A stretch of 15,108 nt of DNA from Candidatus Nitrosymbiomonas sp. (GCA_020724185.1 DYHL01000015.1:1590-16697), one strand, 5' to 3'; positions 6,893 through 14,635 are shown, counted from the first letter of the stretch. Numbers and translations are program-made. Notes: generated by a model not told the origin, from the letters alone.

Positions 6893-8566
6893 ATGAAGCG
6901 CACTGTGCTTCGCGTAGGCGTCTTCGCGTTGAGTGCCGTGCTCGCGCTCTCCGTCACGGGGTCGGCGGTACAAGCACAGCAGCGGCGCGATCGCGTGACG
7001 ATCGGCATGGCGCAGGAGCCGGACATCATCGGCCCGTTTTCTACCATGGCCGCGACCGGCGTCATCCACAACATCATCTTCGGGTACGCCGCGCCCTTCA
7101 ACGAGAAGTGGCAGCGGGTTCCCGTAATGGCTGAGAAGCTCCCGACACTGAAGGACGGCGACTGGCAGGTGCTCCCGAACAACAAGATGCGCGTTACCTG
7201 GAAGCTCAAGCGCGGCTTCACCTGGCACGACGGTCGGGCGGTCACGGCGCTGGACTGGCGGTTCACCTACGGCTTGATGCGGAACCCGCGCACGCCCTCG
7301 ACCGCCCGGTTCGTCGTCAACAAGGTGGACAACATCCTGGTCACCAACATGAACGATCCCTACGAGCTGGTTGTCCAGTGGAACGAGCTCTGGCCGTTCG
7401 CCGGCTCCGAACCGTTCGGCGCGGCGTATGCGTTGCCACGCCATCTGCTCGAGCGCCCCTATCTGTCCAACCCGGAAAACCTGCGGGCGGAGCCCTACTT
7501 CCGGCTGCCGGTTGCGAACGGACCCTACCGGATGACCGAGTGGGTGGCAGGCAGCCACATGAGCTTCGAGGCCCACGCTAAGTGGCCCCTGGGCGCACCG
7601 GCGATCAAGAAGCTGACCGTCCGGTTCATCCTGGACAGCACCGTGTTGCAGGCCAACGCGATCTCGGGCGGCGTGGACGCCACGGAGATCAGCAACTTCT
7701 CCTGCATGCAGATGGAACAGATTGCCCAGCGCAACCCCCGGGTGAACGCCCACTACCGTGAGGCCATGGTCTGGGAGCGGATTGACTTCAACCTGGATGA
7801 CCCATGGCTGAAGGATAAGCGCGTGCGGCAGGCGATCGGCTACGCGCTCGACCGCAAGGCGATCGCCGAGGTCTCGTGCTCCGGCGGTCGGCAGCCGGTG
7901 GCGAACTCGTGGATGGCACCCGGCCATCCCGCGGCCAACCCCAACGTGAAGAAGTATGACCCAGACCCGGCGAGGGCGCGATCGCTCCTGGCCGAGGCGG
8001 GATTCCGGCCCGGCCCGGACGGCTTCCTGCGCGACGGCACCGGGAAGTGCGTGGAGATGGAGATCTCCACAACCGCGGGCAACTCCATCCGCGAGCAGAT
8101 TCAGCAGATCATCAAGGAGCAGCTCCGCCAGGTCGGCATTGACCTGCGGATCAGCAACCGGCCGGCGTCGGTGTTCTTTGGGACCTACACGACCCGGAGG
8201 CAGTTCCCACACATGGCGATGTACGCCAGCCTGTTCACCCCGGAGTCGGTGCCCCACGACAGGTTCCACAGCATCGGCATCCCGACGCTTGCCAACAACT
8301 GGTCGGGCAACAACCGCGTGGGCTGGCGCCACGCCGAAAACGACCAGATATGGGACCAGATAGTCGCCGAGCTGGACGTGGAGAAGCGCACCGCGCTGCT
8401 GCGCAAACAGCAGGAGATCTTCGCGGAGGAGCTGCCGAGTCTGTCGCTCTACTTCCGGCTCGACCTGACCACCTTCCCAAAGGCCATGCAGAACGTCAAG
8501 CCGGTGGGGCTGGGCACGTACTACCTGCCCTGGAACGTCTGGGAGTGGCGGTGGGCGGACCAGTAA
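6893..8566 (+). CDS. ABC importer substrate-binding protein, SBP_bac_5 family (binding protein 2)
   Basis: This 557-residue DppA/OppA-class binding protein has a Sec type I signal peptide at 1-28 (MKR start, core 7-22, cleavage probably after AVQA) and no lipobox. It aligns with binding protein 1 over its whole length. Shared blocks include IGMAQEPD, LPTLKDGDWQ, FTWHDGRAVTALD, TVLQANAISGGVDATE, KDKRVRQAI and IREQIQQIIKEQLRQVGID. Identity looks above half by eye across the 80-residue central stretch. The cysteines differ: 45 and 51 of protein 1 are absent and 271, 329 and 386 are new. ATG 6893 is preferred over GTG 6875 because GGGGGGAG (6881-6887) lies just before it and the signal peptide then starts cleanly with MKR. 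It sits between permease and ATPase genes, which suggests one B2/C2/D/F importer served by two receptors of different specificity. Confidence 0.93.
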   Translation: MKRTVLRVGVFALSAVLALSVTGSAVQAQQRRDRVTIGMAQEPDIIGPFSTMAATGVIHNIIFGYAAPFNEKWQRVPVMAEKLPTLKDGDWQVLPNNKMRVTWKLKRGFTWHDGRAVTALDWRFTYGLMRNPRTPSTARFVVNKVDNILVTNMNDPYELVVQWNELWPFAGSEPFGAAYALPRHLLERPYLSNPENLRAEPYFRLPVANGPYRMTEWVAGSHMSFEAHAKWPLGAPAIKKLTVRFILDSTVLQANAISGGVDATEISNFSCMQMEQIAQRNPRVNAHYREAMVWERIDFNLDDPWLKDKRVRQAIGYALDRKAIAEVSCSGGRQPVANSWMAPGHPAANPNVKKYDPDPARARSLLAEAGFRPGPDGFLRDGTGKCVEMEISTTAGNSIREQIQQIIKEQLRQVGIDLRISNRPASVFFGTYTTRRQFPHMAMYASLFTPESVPHDRFHSIGIPTLANNWSGNNRVGWRHAENDQIWDQIVAELDVEKRTALLRKQQEIFAEELPSLSLYFRLDLTTFPKAMQNVKPVGLGTYYLPWNVWEWRWADQ

Positions 8567-8627
8567 TCGCCCGGGGCCCGGAGGAGGATACGCACCGCCG
8601 GGGCAGAAGAATCAGGAAGACCATTGA

Positions 8628-8634
8628 GAGGTGA
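8628..8634 (+). promoter_or_regulatory. Ribosome binding site supporting GTG 8640 for ATPase D
   Basis: GAGGTGA lies 5 nt before GTG 8640. The alternative GTG 8631 falls inside this site and would rely on AGGAAGA at 8614-8620, 10 nt upstream. The later start is therefore preferred; the difference is only three residues. Confidence 0.6.
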
Positions 8635-8639
8635 GGCGC

Positions 8640-9677
8640 GTGGCAGAGCCGCTGCTGTCTGTTCGAGATCTGAGGACCTACTTCCAGACCGACGAAGGCG
8701 TGGTACGGGCCGTGGACGGGCTTACCTACGACCTGGCGAAGGGCGAGACGCTGGGGATCGTGGGCGAGTCGGGCTGCGGTAAGAGCGTCCACGCGCTGTC
8801 GGTCATGCGGCTCATCCCCACGCCGCCGGGCAAGATCGTCAGCGGCGAGATCTGGTTCGAGGGCCGCAACCTACTGAAGATTTCCGACGAGGAGATGCGG
8901 CACATCCGGGGCAACCGGATCGCCATGATCTTCCAGGAGCCCATGACGTCGCTCAACCCAGTGTTGACGATCGGCGAGCAGATCGCCGAGGCGGTCATCC
9001 TCCACCAGAAGCTCGACAAGAAGGCCGCGTGGGACCGCGCCGCAGAGATGCTCGAGCGGGTCAAGATCCCGCTGGCCCGCGAGCGTGTGAAGGACTACCC
9101 GCATCAGTTCAGCGGAGGCATGCGGCAGCGCGTGATGATCGCCATGGCGCTATCGTGTAACCCCTCGATCCTGATCGCCGACGAGCCCACCACGGCGCTG
9201 GACGTTACGATCCAGGCGCAGATCCTCGATCTGATCCGCGATCTCCAGAAGGAGTTCGACATGTCGGTGATCGTCATCACCCACAACCTGGGCGTGGTGG
9301 CCGAGATGACCGACAACGTGGTGGTGATGTACGCCGGCAAGCCGGTGGAGCACGCCGACGTGAAGCGCGTCTTCCAGGACCCGAAGCACCCCTACACCTG
9401 GGGCCTGCTGCACTCGATCCCGAAGCTGCACGAGCGCAAGGAGCGGCTCATCCCCATCGAGGGCCAGCCCCCGAGTTTGATTGACCTCCCTCCGGGCTGT
9501 CCCTTCGCGCCGCGCTGCCCGTTTGCGATGGAGATCTGCGTTCAGGAGGACCCGCCGGACGTGGATATCCAGGTGGGGCACTACGCGAAGTGCTATCTGT
9601 ACACGAACCACGCGACCGGGGAAGAGAAGCGGGCGGCCGAAGCGGCGGGGCTGTTGGCCTCGACGCGGGAAGCGTAG
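8640..9677 (+). CDS. Opp/Dpp-type ABC importer ATPase, DppD-like
   Basis: This 345-residue cytoplasmic ATPase couples ATP hydrolysis to import at the permease EAA loops. Visible motifs are Walker A GESGCGKS (42-49), Q-loop FQEPMTSLNP (about 98-107), signature FSGGMRQRV (157-165), Walker B ILIADEP (177-183, catalytic Glu182), TTALD D-loop and the switch His215 (THNLG). The C-terminal oligopeptide-transporter extension has the cysteine pattern GCPFAPRCPFAMEIC with a fourth Cys after GHYAK. In Opp/Dpp ATPases of known structure this region can bind a [4Fe-4S] cluster. It begins 73 bp after binding protein 2, with no strong hairpin in between, and ends 10 bp before ATPase F. Only one D-type ATPase is visible for three permease pairs. 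Confidence 0.95.
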   Translation: MAEPLLSVRDLRTYFQTDEGVVRAVDGLTYDLAKGETLGIVGESGCGKSVHALSVMRLIPTPPGKIVSGEIWFEGRNLLKISDEEMRHIRGNRIAMIFQEPMTSLNPVLTIGEQIAEAVILHQKLDKKAAWDRAAEMLERVKIPLARERVKDYPHQFSGGMRQRVMIAMALSCNPSILIADEPTTALDVTIQAQILDLIRDLQKEFDMSVIVITHNLGVVAEMTDNVVVMYAGKPVEHADVKRVFQDPKHPYTWGLLHSIPKLHERKERLIPIEGQPPSLIDLPPGCPFAPRCPFAMEICVQEDPPDVDIQVGHYAKCYLYTNHATGEEKRAAEAAGLLASTREA

Positions 9678-9682
9678 GAGGT
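9676..9682 (+). promoter_or_regulatory. Ribosome binding site fixing GTG 9688 for ATPase F
   Basis: AGGAGGT overlaps the TAG stop of ATPase D and lies 5 nt before GTG 9688. It selects that start over an open extension of the same frame reaching back to 9481, which runs inside the ATPase D gene. Confidence 0.8.
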
Positions 9683-9687
9683 TGGCT

Positions 9688-10722
9688 GTGTCTACCGGGA
9701 AATCAAACGAGGTCATTCTGGAGGTGCGCAACCTCCGCAAGTACTTCCCCATCACCAAGGGGTTCATCTTCCAGAAGCAGGTCGGGGCCGTCAAGGCCGT
9801 GGACGATGTGTCGTTCTTCATCCACACGGGAGAGACACTCGGGCTGGTGGGTGAGTCCGGATGCGGCAAGACGACTACCGGCCGGGTCATACTGCGGCTC
9901 ATGGAACCCACCGCCGGCGACGCGGTGTTCGAAGGACGGAGCATCTTTTCTCTCGGCAAGGAAGAGCTGCGCCGCATGCGGCGGAACTTGCAGATTATCT
10001 TCCAGGATCCGTACTCGTCGCTCAACCCCCGCATGACCGTCGGTGACATCATCGGCGAGCCGCTCGAGATCCATAATCTGGCGCGGGGCAAGGACAAGGT
10101 GCGCCGGGTCCAGGAACTGCTCGAGGTGGTAGGCCTGTCGCCCTACCACGCCAACCGCTACCCGCACGAGTTCAGCGGAGGGCAACGGCAGCGGATAGGC
10201 ATCGCCCGGGCGCTGGCGGTCAACCCCAAGCTCATTATCTGCGACGAGCCGGTCTCCGCCCTCGACGTTCCGATCCAGGCGCAGGTCCTGAACCTCCTGG
10301 AGGAGCTGCAGAAGGAGTTCGGGCTAACCTACCTGTTCATCGCCCACGACCTCTCGGTGGTCAAGCACATCAGCGACCGGGTCGCTGTGATGTACCTGGG
10401 TAAGATCGTGGAGGTTTGCCGGTCCGAGGAGCTCTTTGCCAACCCGCAGCACCCCTACACCGAGGCGCTGCTCTCGGCCGTGCCGATCCCCAATCCCGGG
10501 ATGCGCCGCGAGCGGATCATCCTGCCCGGTGACGTGCCGAGCCCGGTCAACCCGCCCAGTGGTTGCCGCTTCCATACGCGGTGCCTCTATGCCGTGGAGT
10601 CCTGTCGTGTGAACGAGCCACCGATGGTGGACGTCGCTGATGGGCACTATGTGGCATGTCCGGTTCAGCCGTTCAAGCACCAGCGCAGCAAGGCGGCCGT
10701 GCTCAAGGCGACAGCGCCATAG
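9688..10722 (+). CDS. Opp/Dpp-type ABC importer ATPase, DppF-like
   Basis: This 344-residue partner of the D-type ATPase should form the D/F nucleotide-binding heterodimer. It has Walker A GESGCGKT (55-62), Q-loop FQDPYSSLNPR, signature FSGGQRQRI (162-170), Walker B LIICDEP (182-188, catalytic Glu187) and switch His220 (AHDLSVV). The D-loop reads SALDVPIQAQ, with Pro where Ser is most common. The N-terminal KYFPITKGF is typical of the F class. The C-terminal extension repeats the cysteine pattern GCRFHTRCLYAVESC with a later GHYVAC, so an Fe-S or metal site is possible here as well. GTG 9688 has an excellent ribosome site at 9676-9682. It ends the run that began with binding protein 1 and is followed by a terminator-like hairpin. 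Confidence 0.95.
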   Translation: MSTGKSNEVILEVRNLRKYFPITKGFIFQKQVGAVKAVDDVSFFIHTGETLGLVGESGCGKTTTGRVILRLMEPTAGDAVFEGRSIFSLGKEELRRMRRNLQIIFQDPYSSLNPRMTVGDIIGEPLEIHNLARGKDKVRRVQELLEVVGLSPYHANRYPHEFSGGQRQRIGIARALAVNPKLIICDEPVSALDVPIQAQVLNLLEELQKEFGLTYLFIAHDLSVVKHISDRVAVMYLGKIVEVCRSEELFANPQHPYTEALLSAVPIPNPGMRRERIILPGDVPSPVNPPSGCRFHTRCLYAVESCRVNEPPMVDVADGHYVACPVQPFKHQRSKAAVLKATAP

Positions 10723-10744
10723 CCGTTCGCTGAGTTCCGCGCTC

Positions 10745-10784
10745 CGCCTGCCCGCCAGCGCGCTAGGACGGCTGAGGGCAGGCG
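10745..10784 (+). terminator. Terminator-like hairpin after ATPase F
   Basis: CGCCTGCCC (10745-10753) pairs perfectly with GGGCAGGCG (10776-10784). An inner CAGC/GCTG pair (10756-10759 with 10771-10774) extends the stem after a small bulge. It starts 23 bp after the ATPase F stop. The following sequence, TGTAGCATTCTG, has no real T-tract, so termination may be partial or factor-assisted. Its place between a completed gene run and a new promoter candidate supports the call. Confidence 0.45.
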
Positions 10785-10794
10785 TGTAGCATTC

Positions 10795-10803
10795 TGGTAT
10801 GAT
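10795..10803 (+). promoter_or_regulatory. Extended -10 promoter candidate for binding protein 3
   Basis: TGGTATGAT gives TATGAT (one mismatch to TATAAT) preceded by the extended -10 motif TGG. No -35 hexamer is visible at 16-18 bp, where the right arm of the hairpin lies; extended -10 promoters often lack one. A start near 10810 would leave a leader of about 32 nt containing most of the 15-bp repeats and the ribosome site. Confidence 0.45.
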
Positions 10804-10830
10804 AGAGACAGGCAGGATAGAGACAGACAG
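10801..10830 (+). repeat. 15-bp tandem repeat in the leader of binding protein 3
   Basis: GATAGAGACAGGCAG (10801-10815) is followed directly by GATAGAGACAGACAG (10816-10830); 14 of 15 positions match. The second copy ends at the GGAGG ribosome site (10830-10834). It may be a simple slippage duplication or a two-site control element between the promoter and start codon. Confidence 0.75.
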
Positions 10831-10841
10831 GAGGGTGACAG

Positions 10842-12605
10842 ATGAGACGAGTGCGAAGGCAGGTGCTGCTACTGCTCGCGTTGACGCTGTCGCTGTCCCT
10901 CGTGGGGTTGACAGGGACCGCCACGGGGCAGGCAGTGAAGAACCCGGACACCTTCATCCAGGTCAGCTTCGGCGACTGGGATACTTTCGACTACGCGTGG
11001 GCCTACGATACTTCGAGCCACACCGTGATCTTCAACGTCTATGAGCCGCTTGTTGCCTACGACGGCGGCCGCGTGGACCGCTTCGTCCCCCGTCTTGCCA
11101 CGGCGGTGCCCAGCCTGCAGAACGGGCTGGTCTCGGCGGATGGTAAGACCTACACCTTCCCGATCCGGGAGGGCGTGAAGTTCCACGACGGGACGCCCAT
11201 GACCGCTGAGGACGCCGCCTACTCCCTGCAGCGGTTTCTCATGATTGATCGGGACGGCGGGCCCTCCTCGCTGCTACTTGAGCCGATCCTGGGAATCACC
11301 AAGACCCGGGACGACAAGGGCAACCTGACGCTGAAGTTTGACGACCTGCAGCGCGCCGTCCAGGTCAAGGGGAACAGCGTCGTGGTGACCCTCAAGGAGC
11401 CTTTTGGGCCCTTCCTGAGCATCATGGCGCTGTGGTCAAACGTGGTTTCCAAGAAGTGGGCGACCGCCAACGGCGACTGGAACGGTACCGCGGCGACCAT
11501 GGCCAAGTACAACAACCTCAAGAAGGAGTCCAGCGCCTTCTTTGAGAAGGCCAACGGCACCGGGCCGTTCAAGCTTGAGCGGTGGGATCGGGCCGGCAAG
11601 CAGGTCATCCTGGCGCGCAACGATGGTTACTGGCGCAAGCCGGCCAGGTTGGCCCGTGTGGTGTTCCGCAGCATCGATGAGGCCGCTACTCGGGTACTCA
11701 TGCTCAAGGCGGGCGATGCCGACAGCATCGCCATCAGCCGGCGTGAGCAGCCGCAGGTGGAGGACGATCCGAACATCCGGTTTATTGACAACCTGCCGTG
11801 GTTGCGCACCGACGCCTTCTTCTTCACCGTGGACATTGACACACGCGGCAATCCCGACGTGGGCAGTGGACGGCTGGACGGCGCTGGGGTCCCGGCCAAC
11901 TTCTTCTCCGACATCAGGGTGCGGCGGGGATTCGCGTACGCCTTCGACTACGCAACGTTTCTCCGTGACGCCTTCCGCAACCAGGGCGCGCTGCCCAAGG
12001 GCGTGATCCCGCCGGGCATGCTGGGCTTCAACGCCAACCAGGAGTACTTCATCTTCAACCGGGAGAAGGCCATCGCCGAGCTCAGGGAAGCGTGGGGCGG
12101 CCAGGTATGGGAGCGAGGCTTCCGGGTCACGGTACTCTACAACACCGGCAACGTCCCTCGCGAGATAGGCGCCCGCATCCTGAAGGACGGCGTCGAGGCG
12201 TTGAACCCGAAGTTCAGGGTGGACGTCCGCGGCGTCACCTGGGCCTCCTACCTGGCGGCGATGAACGATGGCAAGCTGCCAGTCTTCTGGGTGGGCTGGA
12301 TAGCCGACTACCCAGACCCCCACAACTTCGCCTTCCACTTCCTGCACAGCGACGGGACTTTCCCCAAGGCCCAGCGGTTCAAGAACGACGAGCTCGACCG
12401 GCTGGTGGTACAGGCAATCAAGGAGACCAACCGGGACAAGCGCCAAGCGCTGTACTTCCAGATTAACAAGAAGTTCTTCGAGCTGGCGCCGTCGGTTTCG
12501 CCGGTCAACCAGGTGGTGTTCCGCGTGCAGCGCTCCTGGGTGAGGGGATGGTACAACAACCCGGTCTTCCCGGGGACTGACTACTACACGATCTTCAAGG
12601 GATAG
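10842..12605 (+). CDS. ABC importer substrate-binding protein, DppA-like SBP_bac_5 family (binding protein 3)
   Basis: This 587-residue binding protein is only distantly related to the other two. An Arg-rich start and hydrophobic core (8-25) form a Sec type I signal peptide with cleavage near residue 31. No lipobox is present, and the whole protein lacks cysteine. DppA-class landmarks are clear: VYEPLVAYDGG, VKFHDGTPMTAEDAAYSLQRF, GTGPFKLERWDRAG, RVRRGFAYAFDYATFLRD and FWVGWIADYPDPHNFAFHF. Unlike proteins 1 and 2 it keeps the common TAED element. GGAGG (10830-10834) lies 7 nt before the ATG. With its own promoter candidate and a terminator-like hairpin upstream, it appears to start a separate unit with permeases B3/C3. 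Related proteins bind oligopeptides and other solutes, and the ligand here is unknown. Confidence 0.93.
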   Translation: MRRVRRQVLLLLALTLSLSLVGLTGTATGQAVKNPDTFIQVSFGDWDTFDYAWAYDTSSHTVIFNVYEPLVAYDGGRVDRFVPRLATAVPSLQNGLVSADGKTYTFPIREGVKFHDGTPMTAEDAAYSLQRFLMIDRDGGPSSLLLEPILGITKTRDDKGNLTLKFDDLQRAVQVKGNSVVVTLKEPFGPFLSIMALWSNVVSKKWATANGDWNGTAATMAKYNNLKKESSAFFEKANGTGPFKLERWDRAGKQVILARNDGYWRKPARLARVVFRSIDEAATRVLMLKAGDADSIAISRREQPQVEDDPNIRFIDNLPWLRTDAFFFTVDIDTRGNPDVGSGRLDGAGVPANFFSDIRVRRGFAYAFDYATFLRDAFRNQGALPKGVIPPGMLGFNANQEYFIFNREKAIAELREAWGGQVWERGFRVTVLYNTGNVPREIGARILKDGVEALNPKFRVDVRGVTWASYLAAMNDGKLPVFWVGWIADYPDPHNFAFHFLHSDGTFPKAQRFKNDELDRLVVQAIKETNRDKRQALYFQINKKFFELAPSVSPVNQVVFRVQRSWVRGWYNNPVFPGTDYYTIFKG

Positions 12606-12616
12606 CCAACCCGCAC

Positions 12617-12648
12617 GGGGATCGGGAGGGATCTCCCTCCTGATCCCC
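12617..12648 (+). terminator. Long hairpin between binding protein 3 and permease B3
   Basis: GGGGATCGGGAGGGA (12617-12631) pairs with TCCCTCCTGATCCCC (12634-12648): 14 Watson-Crick pairs plus one G-U. Only TC separates the arms, so in practice the loop is about 4 nt. No T-tract follows. It lies 11 bp after the binding-protein stop and 14 bp before the B3 ATG, the same arrangement as the hairpin at 4899-4923 but with unrelated sequence. It probably stabilises binding-protein mRNA or lowers read-through into the permeases. Confidence 0.65.
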
Positions 12649-12662
12649 ACCACGGGACTCCC

Positions 12663-13688
12663 ATGACGGCATTCGTGCTCAGGCGGCTGCTTCTATTACC
12701 CCTGGTTGCACTCGGGGTAACCCTCCTGATATTCGGGCTGCTCCAGATGCTCTCCCCGCAGATGCGGGCCGCCCTTTACGTGACCGACCCCCGCCAGCTC
12801 CGCGCCGTGGACAGCGTCATCCGCACGCACGGTCTGGACAAGCCTTTCCACATACAGTACGTGGGCTGGCTGAGCCGCGTGGTGCAGGGCGACCTGGGGT
12901 GGTCGGAGACCGCCAAGATGCCTGTGGCGAAGGCGATCGCCACCTTCTTCCCGGCGACCCTGGAACTCACCATGTTCGCTGTCGTGCCCATCATCGTCAT
13001 TGGGATCTGGTTGGGGACCCTCTCCGCGGTGCACCGCGACCGCATCGTTGACCACTTCTCCCGTTTCTTCTCCATCAGCGGGACCTCGATGCCCACCTTT
13101 GTTTGGGGCCTCCTGCTTCTGATGGTGTTCTATGGTACGTGGCAGCTCTTCCCGCCCGGGCGTCTCTCGCTGGAACCCAACATGTACGTGCTGTCTCAGC
13201 AGTTCCGCCCTTACACGAGGCTGATGACGGTGGACGCCCTGCTGAACGGCCAGCTCTGGATCTTCGTGGACGCGCTGCGCCACCTTGCGCTGCCGGTGCT
13301 GACCCTGAGCCTGGTCAGTTGTGCAACGCTCGTGCGCGTGACCCGATCTTCGATGCTGGAGACGCTCCGCCAGGACTACGTGCGGACCGCGCGGGCGAAG
13401 GGATTGGAGAGCTCCATCGTGGTGAACAAGCACGCCCGCAAGAACGCCATGATTCCGGTGGTGACGCTGTCTGCCCTGCTGTTTGTGGGCCTCCTCAATG
13501 GCGTGGCGATCACGGAGACGGTCTACGGCTATCCCGGGATAGGGCTCTGGGGCGTGAACGCCGCGATCCAGCTCGATGCGGCCGCGGTTGCCGGGTTCGC
13601 CCTGTTCAACGCGTTGCTGCTGGTTGTGGGCAACCTGGCGGCCGACGTCCTGTATGCGGTGATAGATCCCCGCATCCGGTTGCGATGA
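12663..13688 (+). CDS. Opp/Dpp-type ABC importer permease, DppB-like (B3)
   Basis: This 341-residue DppB-type permease has helices near 9-29, 98-122, 132-157, 205-226, 263-285 and 305-332. The EAA loop is at about 238-269 (DYVRTARAKG, NKHARKNAMIPV) and the end is DPRIRLR. Two differences from B1/B2 stand out. The usual SPGD after helix 1 is LSPQM. The loop after helix 3 is about 20 residues longer (roughly 162-200), with a segment rich in Leu, Asn and Gln. The ATG at 12663 has only a weak GGGA ribosome site 5 nt upstream. Its stop overlaps the next start as ATGA, so C3 translation is coupled to it. Confidence 0.92.
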   Translation: MTAFVLRRLLLLPLVALGVTLLIFGLLQMLSPQMRAALYVTDPRQLRAVDSVIRTHGLDKPFHIQYVGWLSRVVQGDLGWSETAKMPVAKAIATFFPATLELTMFAVVPIIVIGIWLGTLSAVHRDRIVDHFSRFFSISGTSMPTFVWGLLLLMVFYGTWQLFPPGRLSLEPNMYVLSQQFRPYTRLMTVDALLNGQLWIFVDALRHLALPVLTLSLVSCATLVRVTRSSMLETLRQDYVRTARAKGLESSIVVNKHARKNAMIPVVTLSALLFVGLLNGVAITETVYGYPGIGLWGVNAAIQLDAAAVAGFALFNALLLVVGNLAADVLYAVIDPRIRLR

Positions 13689-14635
13689 CGACTAACACCG
13701 CGACCCACGGAGCCGTCCTGGAGCAGCCCGCCCATCCCAGGACGCTGAGCTCCTGGCAGATGGCCTGGCGCAGGTTGCGGCGCAATCCCCTGTCCATGCT
13801 GGGGCTGGCCATCATCGTGACCTTCGTGCTGACCGCGCTCCTGGCACCGGTTATCGCGCCTCCGAAGGAGGGGGCCCGAGATCCTTACATGATGCCCCAC
13901 GAGGGCTACAGCCCGGATCCGCAGCCGCCACGGGCCGGACATCCCCTCGGCACGACCGAGCAGGCGTTTGACATCTTCTACGGGCTGGTGTGGGGCGCGC
14001 GCACGGCGTTTCGCGTAGGACTGGTGGTGGTGGCCACCGCGGTCACCATCGGGATCATAATGGGCGGCATCTCGGGCTACTACGGCGGCCGGCTCGACGA
14101 GATCCTGATGCGCATCGTGGACATATTCCTGGCCTTTCCCGGCCTTATCCTCGCCGTCGTGGTGGTGGCGATTCTGGGCCCCGGGTTGGAGAAGGTGATG
14201 ATCGCCCTGGCCCTGGTGAGCTGGCCCGGGTATGCCCGGCTGCTGCGGGGAGAGGTCCTCTCGGTCCGCGAGCGCGATTTCATAGAAGCAGCCAGGGCGC
14301 TCGGTGCCAGCGATCTCAAGGTCATTGCCCGGCATGTCCTGCCCAACAGCATCTACCCCGTGCTGGTGGTGTCCACGCTGGACATGGGGAGCATCGTCGT
14401 GGCGGCAGCCGCGCTGAGCTTCCTGGGGTTGGGCGCGCCGGTCGGGTACTCCGACTGGGGACAGATCATCAGTCTCTCGCGTGGCTGGATCCTGGGCGGC
14501 GCAGGCAACGCCCTCCAGTTCTGGTACACCGTGGTCTTCCCAGGCGCCGCGCTCTTCTTGTTTACACTCGGCTGGAACCTCCTGGGGGACGCCTTTCGGG
14601 ATATCTTGGATCCGCGGCTGCGCGGCTCGACCTGA
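13685..14635 (+). CDS. Opp/Dpp-type ABC importer permease, DppC-like (C3)
   Basis: This 316-residue DppC-type partner of B3 has helix 1 at about 36-57 and further helices near 108-131, 142-165, 170-190, 222-246 and 278-299. The EAA loop is at 199-221 (DFIEAARALGAS, RHVLPNS) and the end is GDAFRDILDPRL. In place of the common GTDxxGRDvxSRxxYG element it reads GTTEQAFDIFYGLVWG (89-104), losing the Arg-Asp pair kept by C1 and C2. Related GTT-type variants exist in some DppC-like proteins, so this is probably a subgroup trait and not damage. It starts at ATG 13685 overlapping the B3 stop by 4 nt, with no ribosome site of its own. A same-frame extension back to 13103 lies inside B3 and is rejected. 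No ATPase follows; gatC begins 16 bp later. Confidence 0.92.
   Translation: MTTNTATHGAVLEQPAHPRTLSSWQMAWRRLRRNPLSMLGLAIIVTFVLTALLAPVIAPPKEGARDPYMMPHEGYSPDPQPPRAGHPLGTTEQAFDIFYGLVWGARTAFRVGLVVVATAVTIGIIMGGISGYYGGRLDEILMRIVDIFLAFPGLILAVVVVAILGPGLEKVMIALALVSWPGYARLLRGEVLSVRERDFIEAARALGASDLKVIARHVLPNSIYPVLVVSTLDMGSIVVAAAALSFLGLGAPVGYSDWGQIISLSRGWILGGAGNALQFWYTVVFPGAALFLFTLGWNLLGDAFRDILDPRLRGST

Noticed and set aside
6395..8332. A 645-codon open frame on the minus strand across permease C2 and binding protein 2
   Set aside because: It runs antisense to two well-supported genes, its translation is Arg/His/Val/Gly-rich with no family motif, and such frames are expected opposite GC-rich genes.
13103..13684. 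A 194-codon upstream extension of permease C3
   Set aside because: It lies wholly inside permease B3 in another frame and has no permease motif; the ATGA overlap at 13685 is a standard coupled start.
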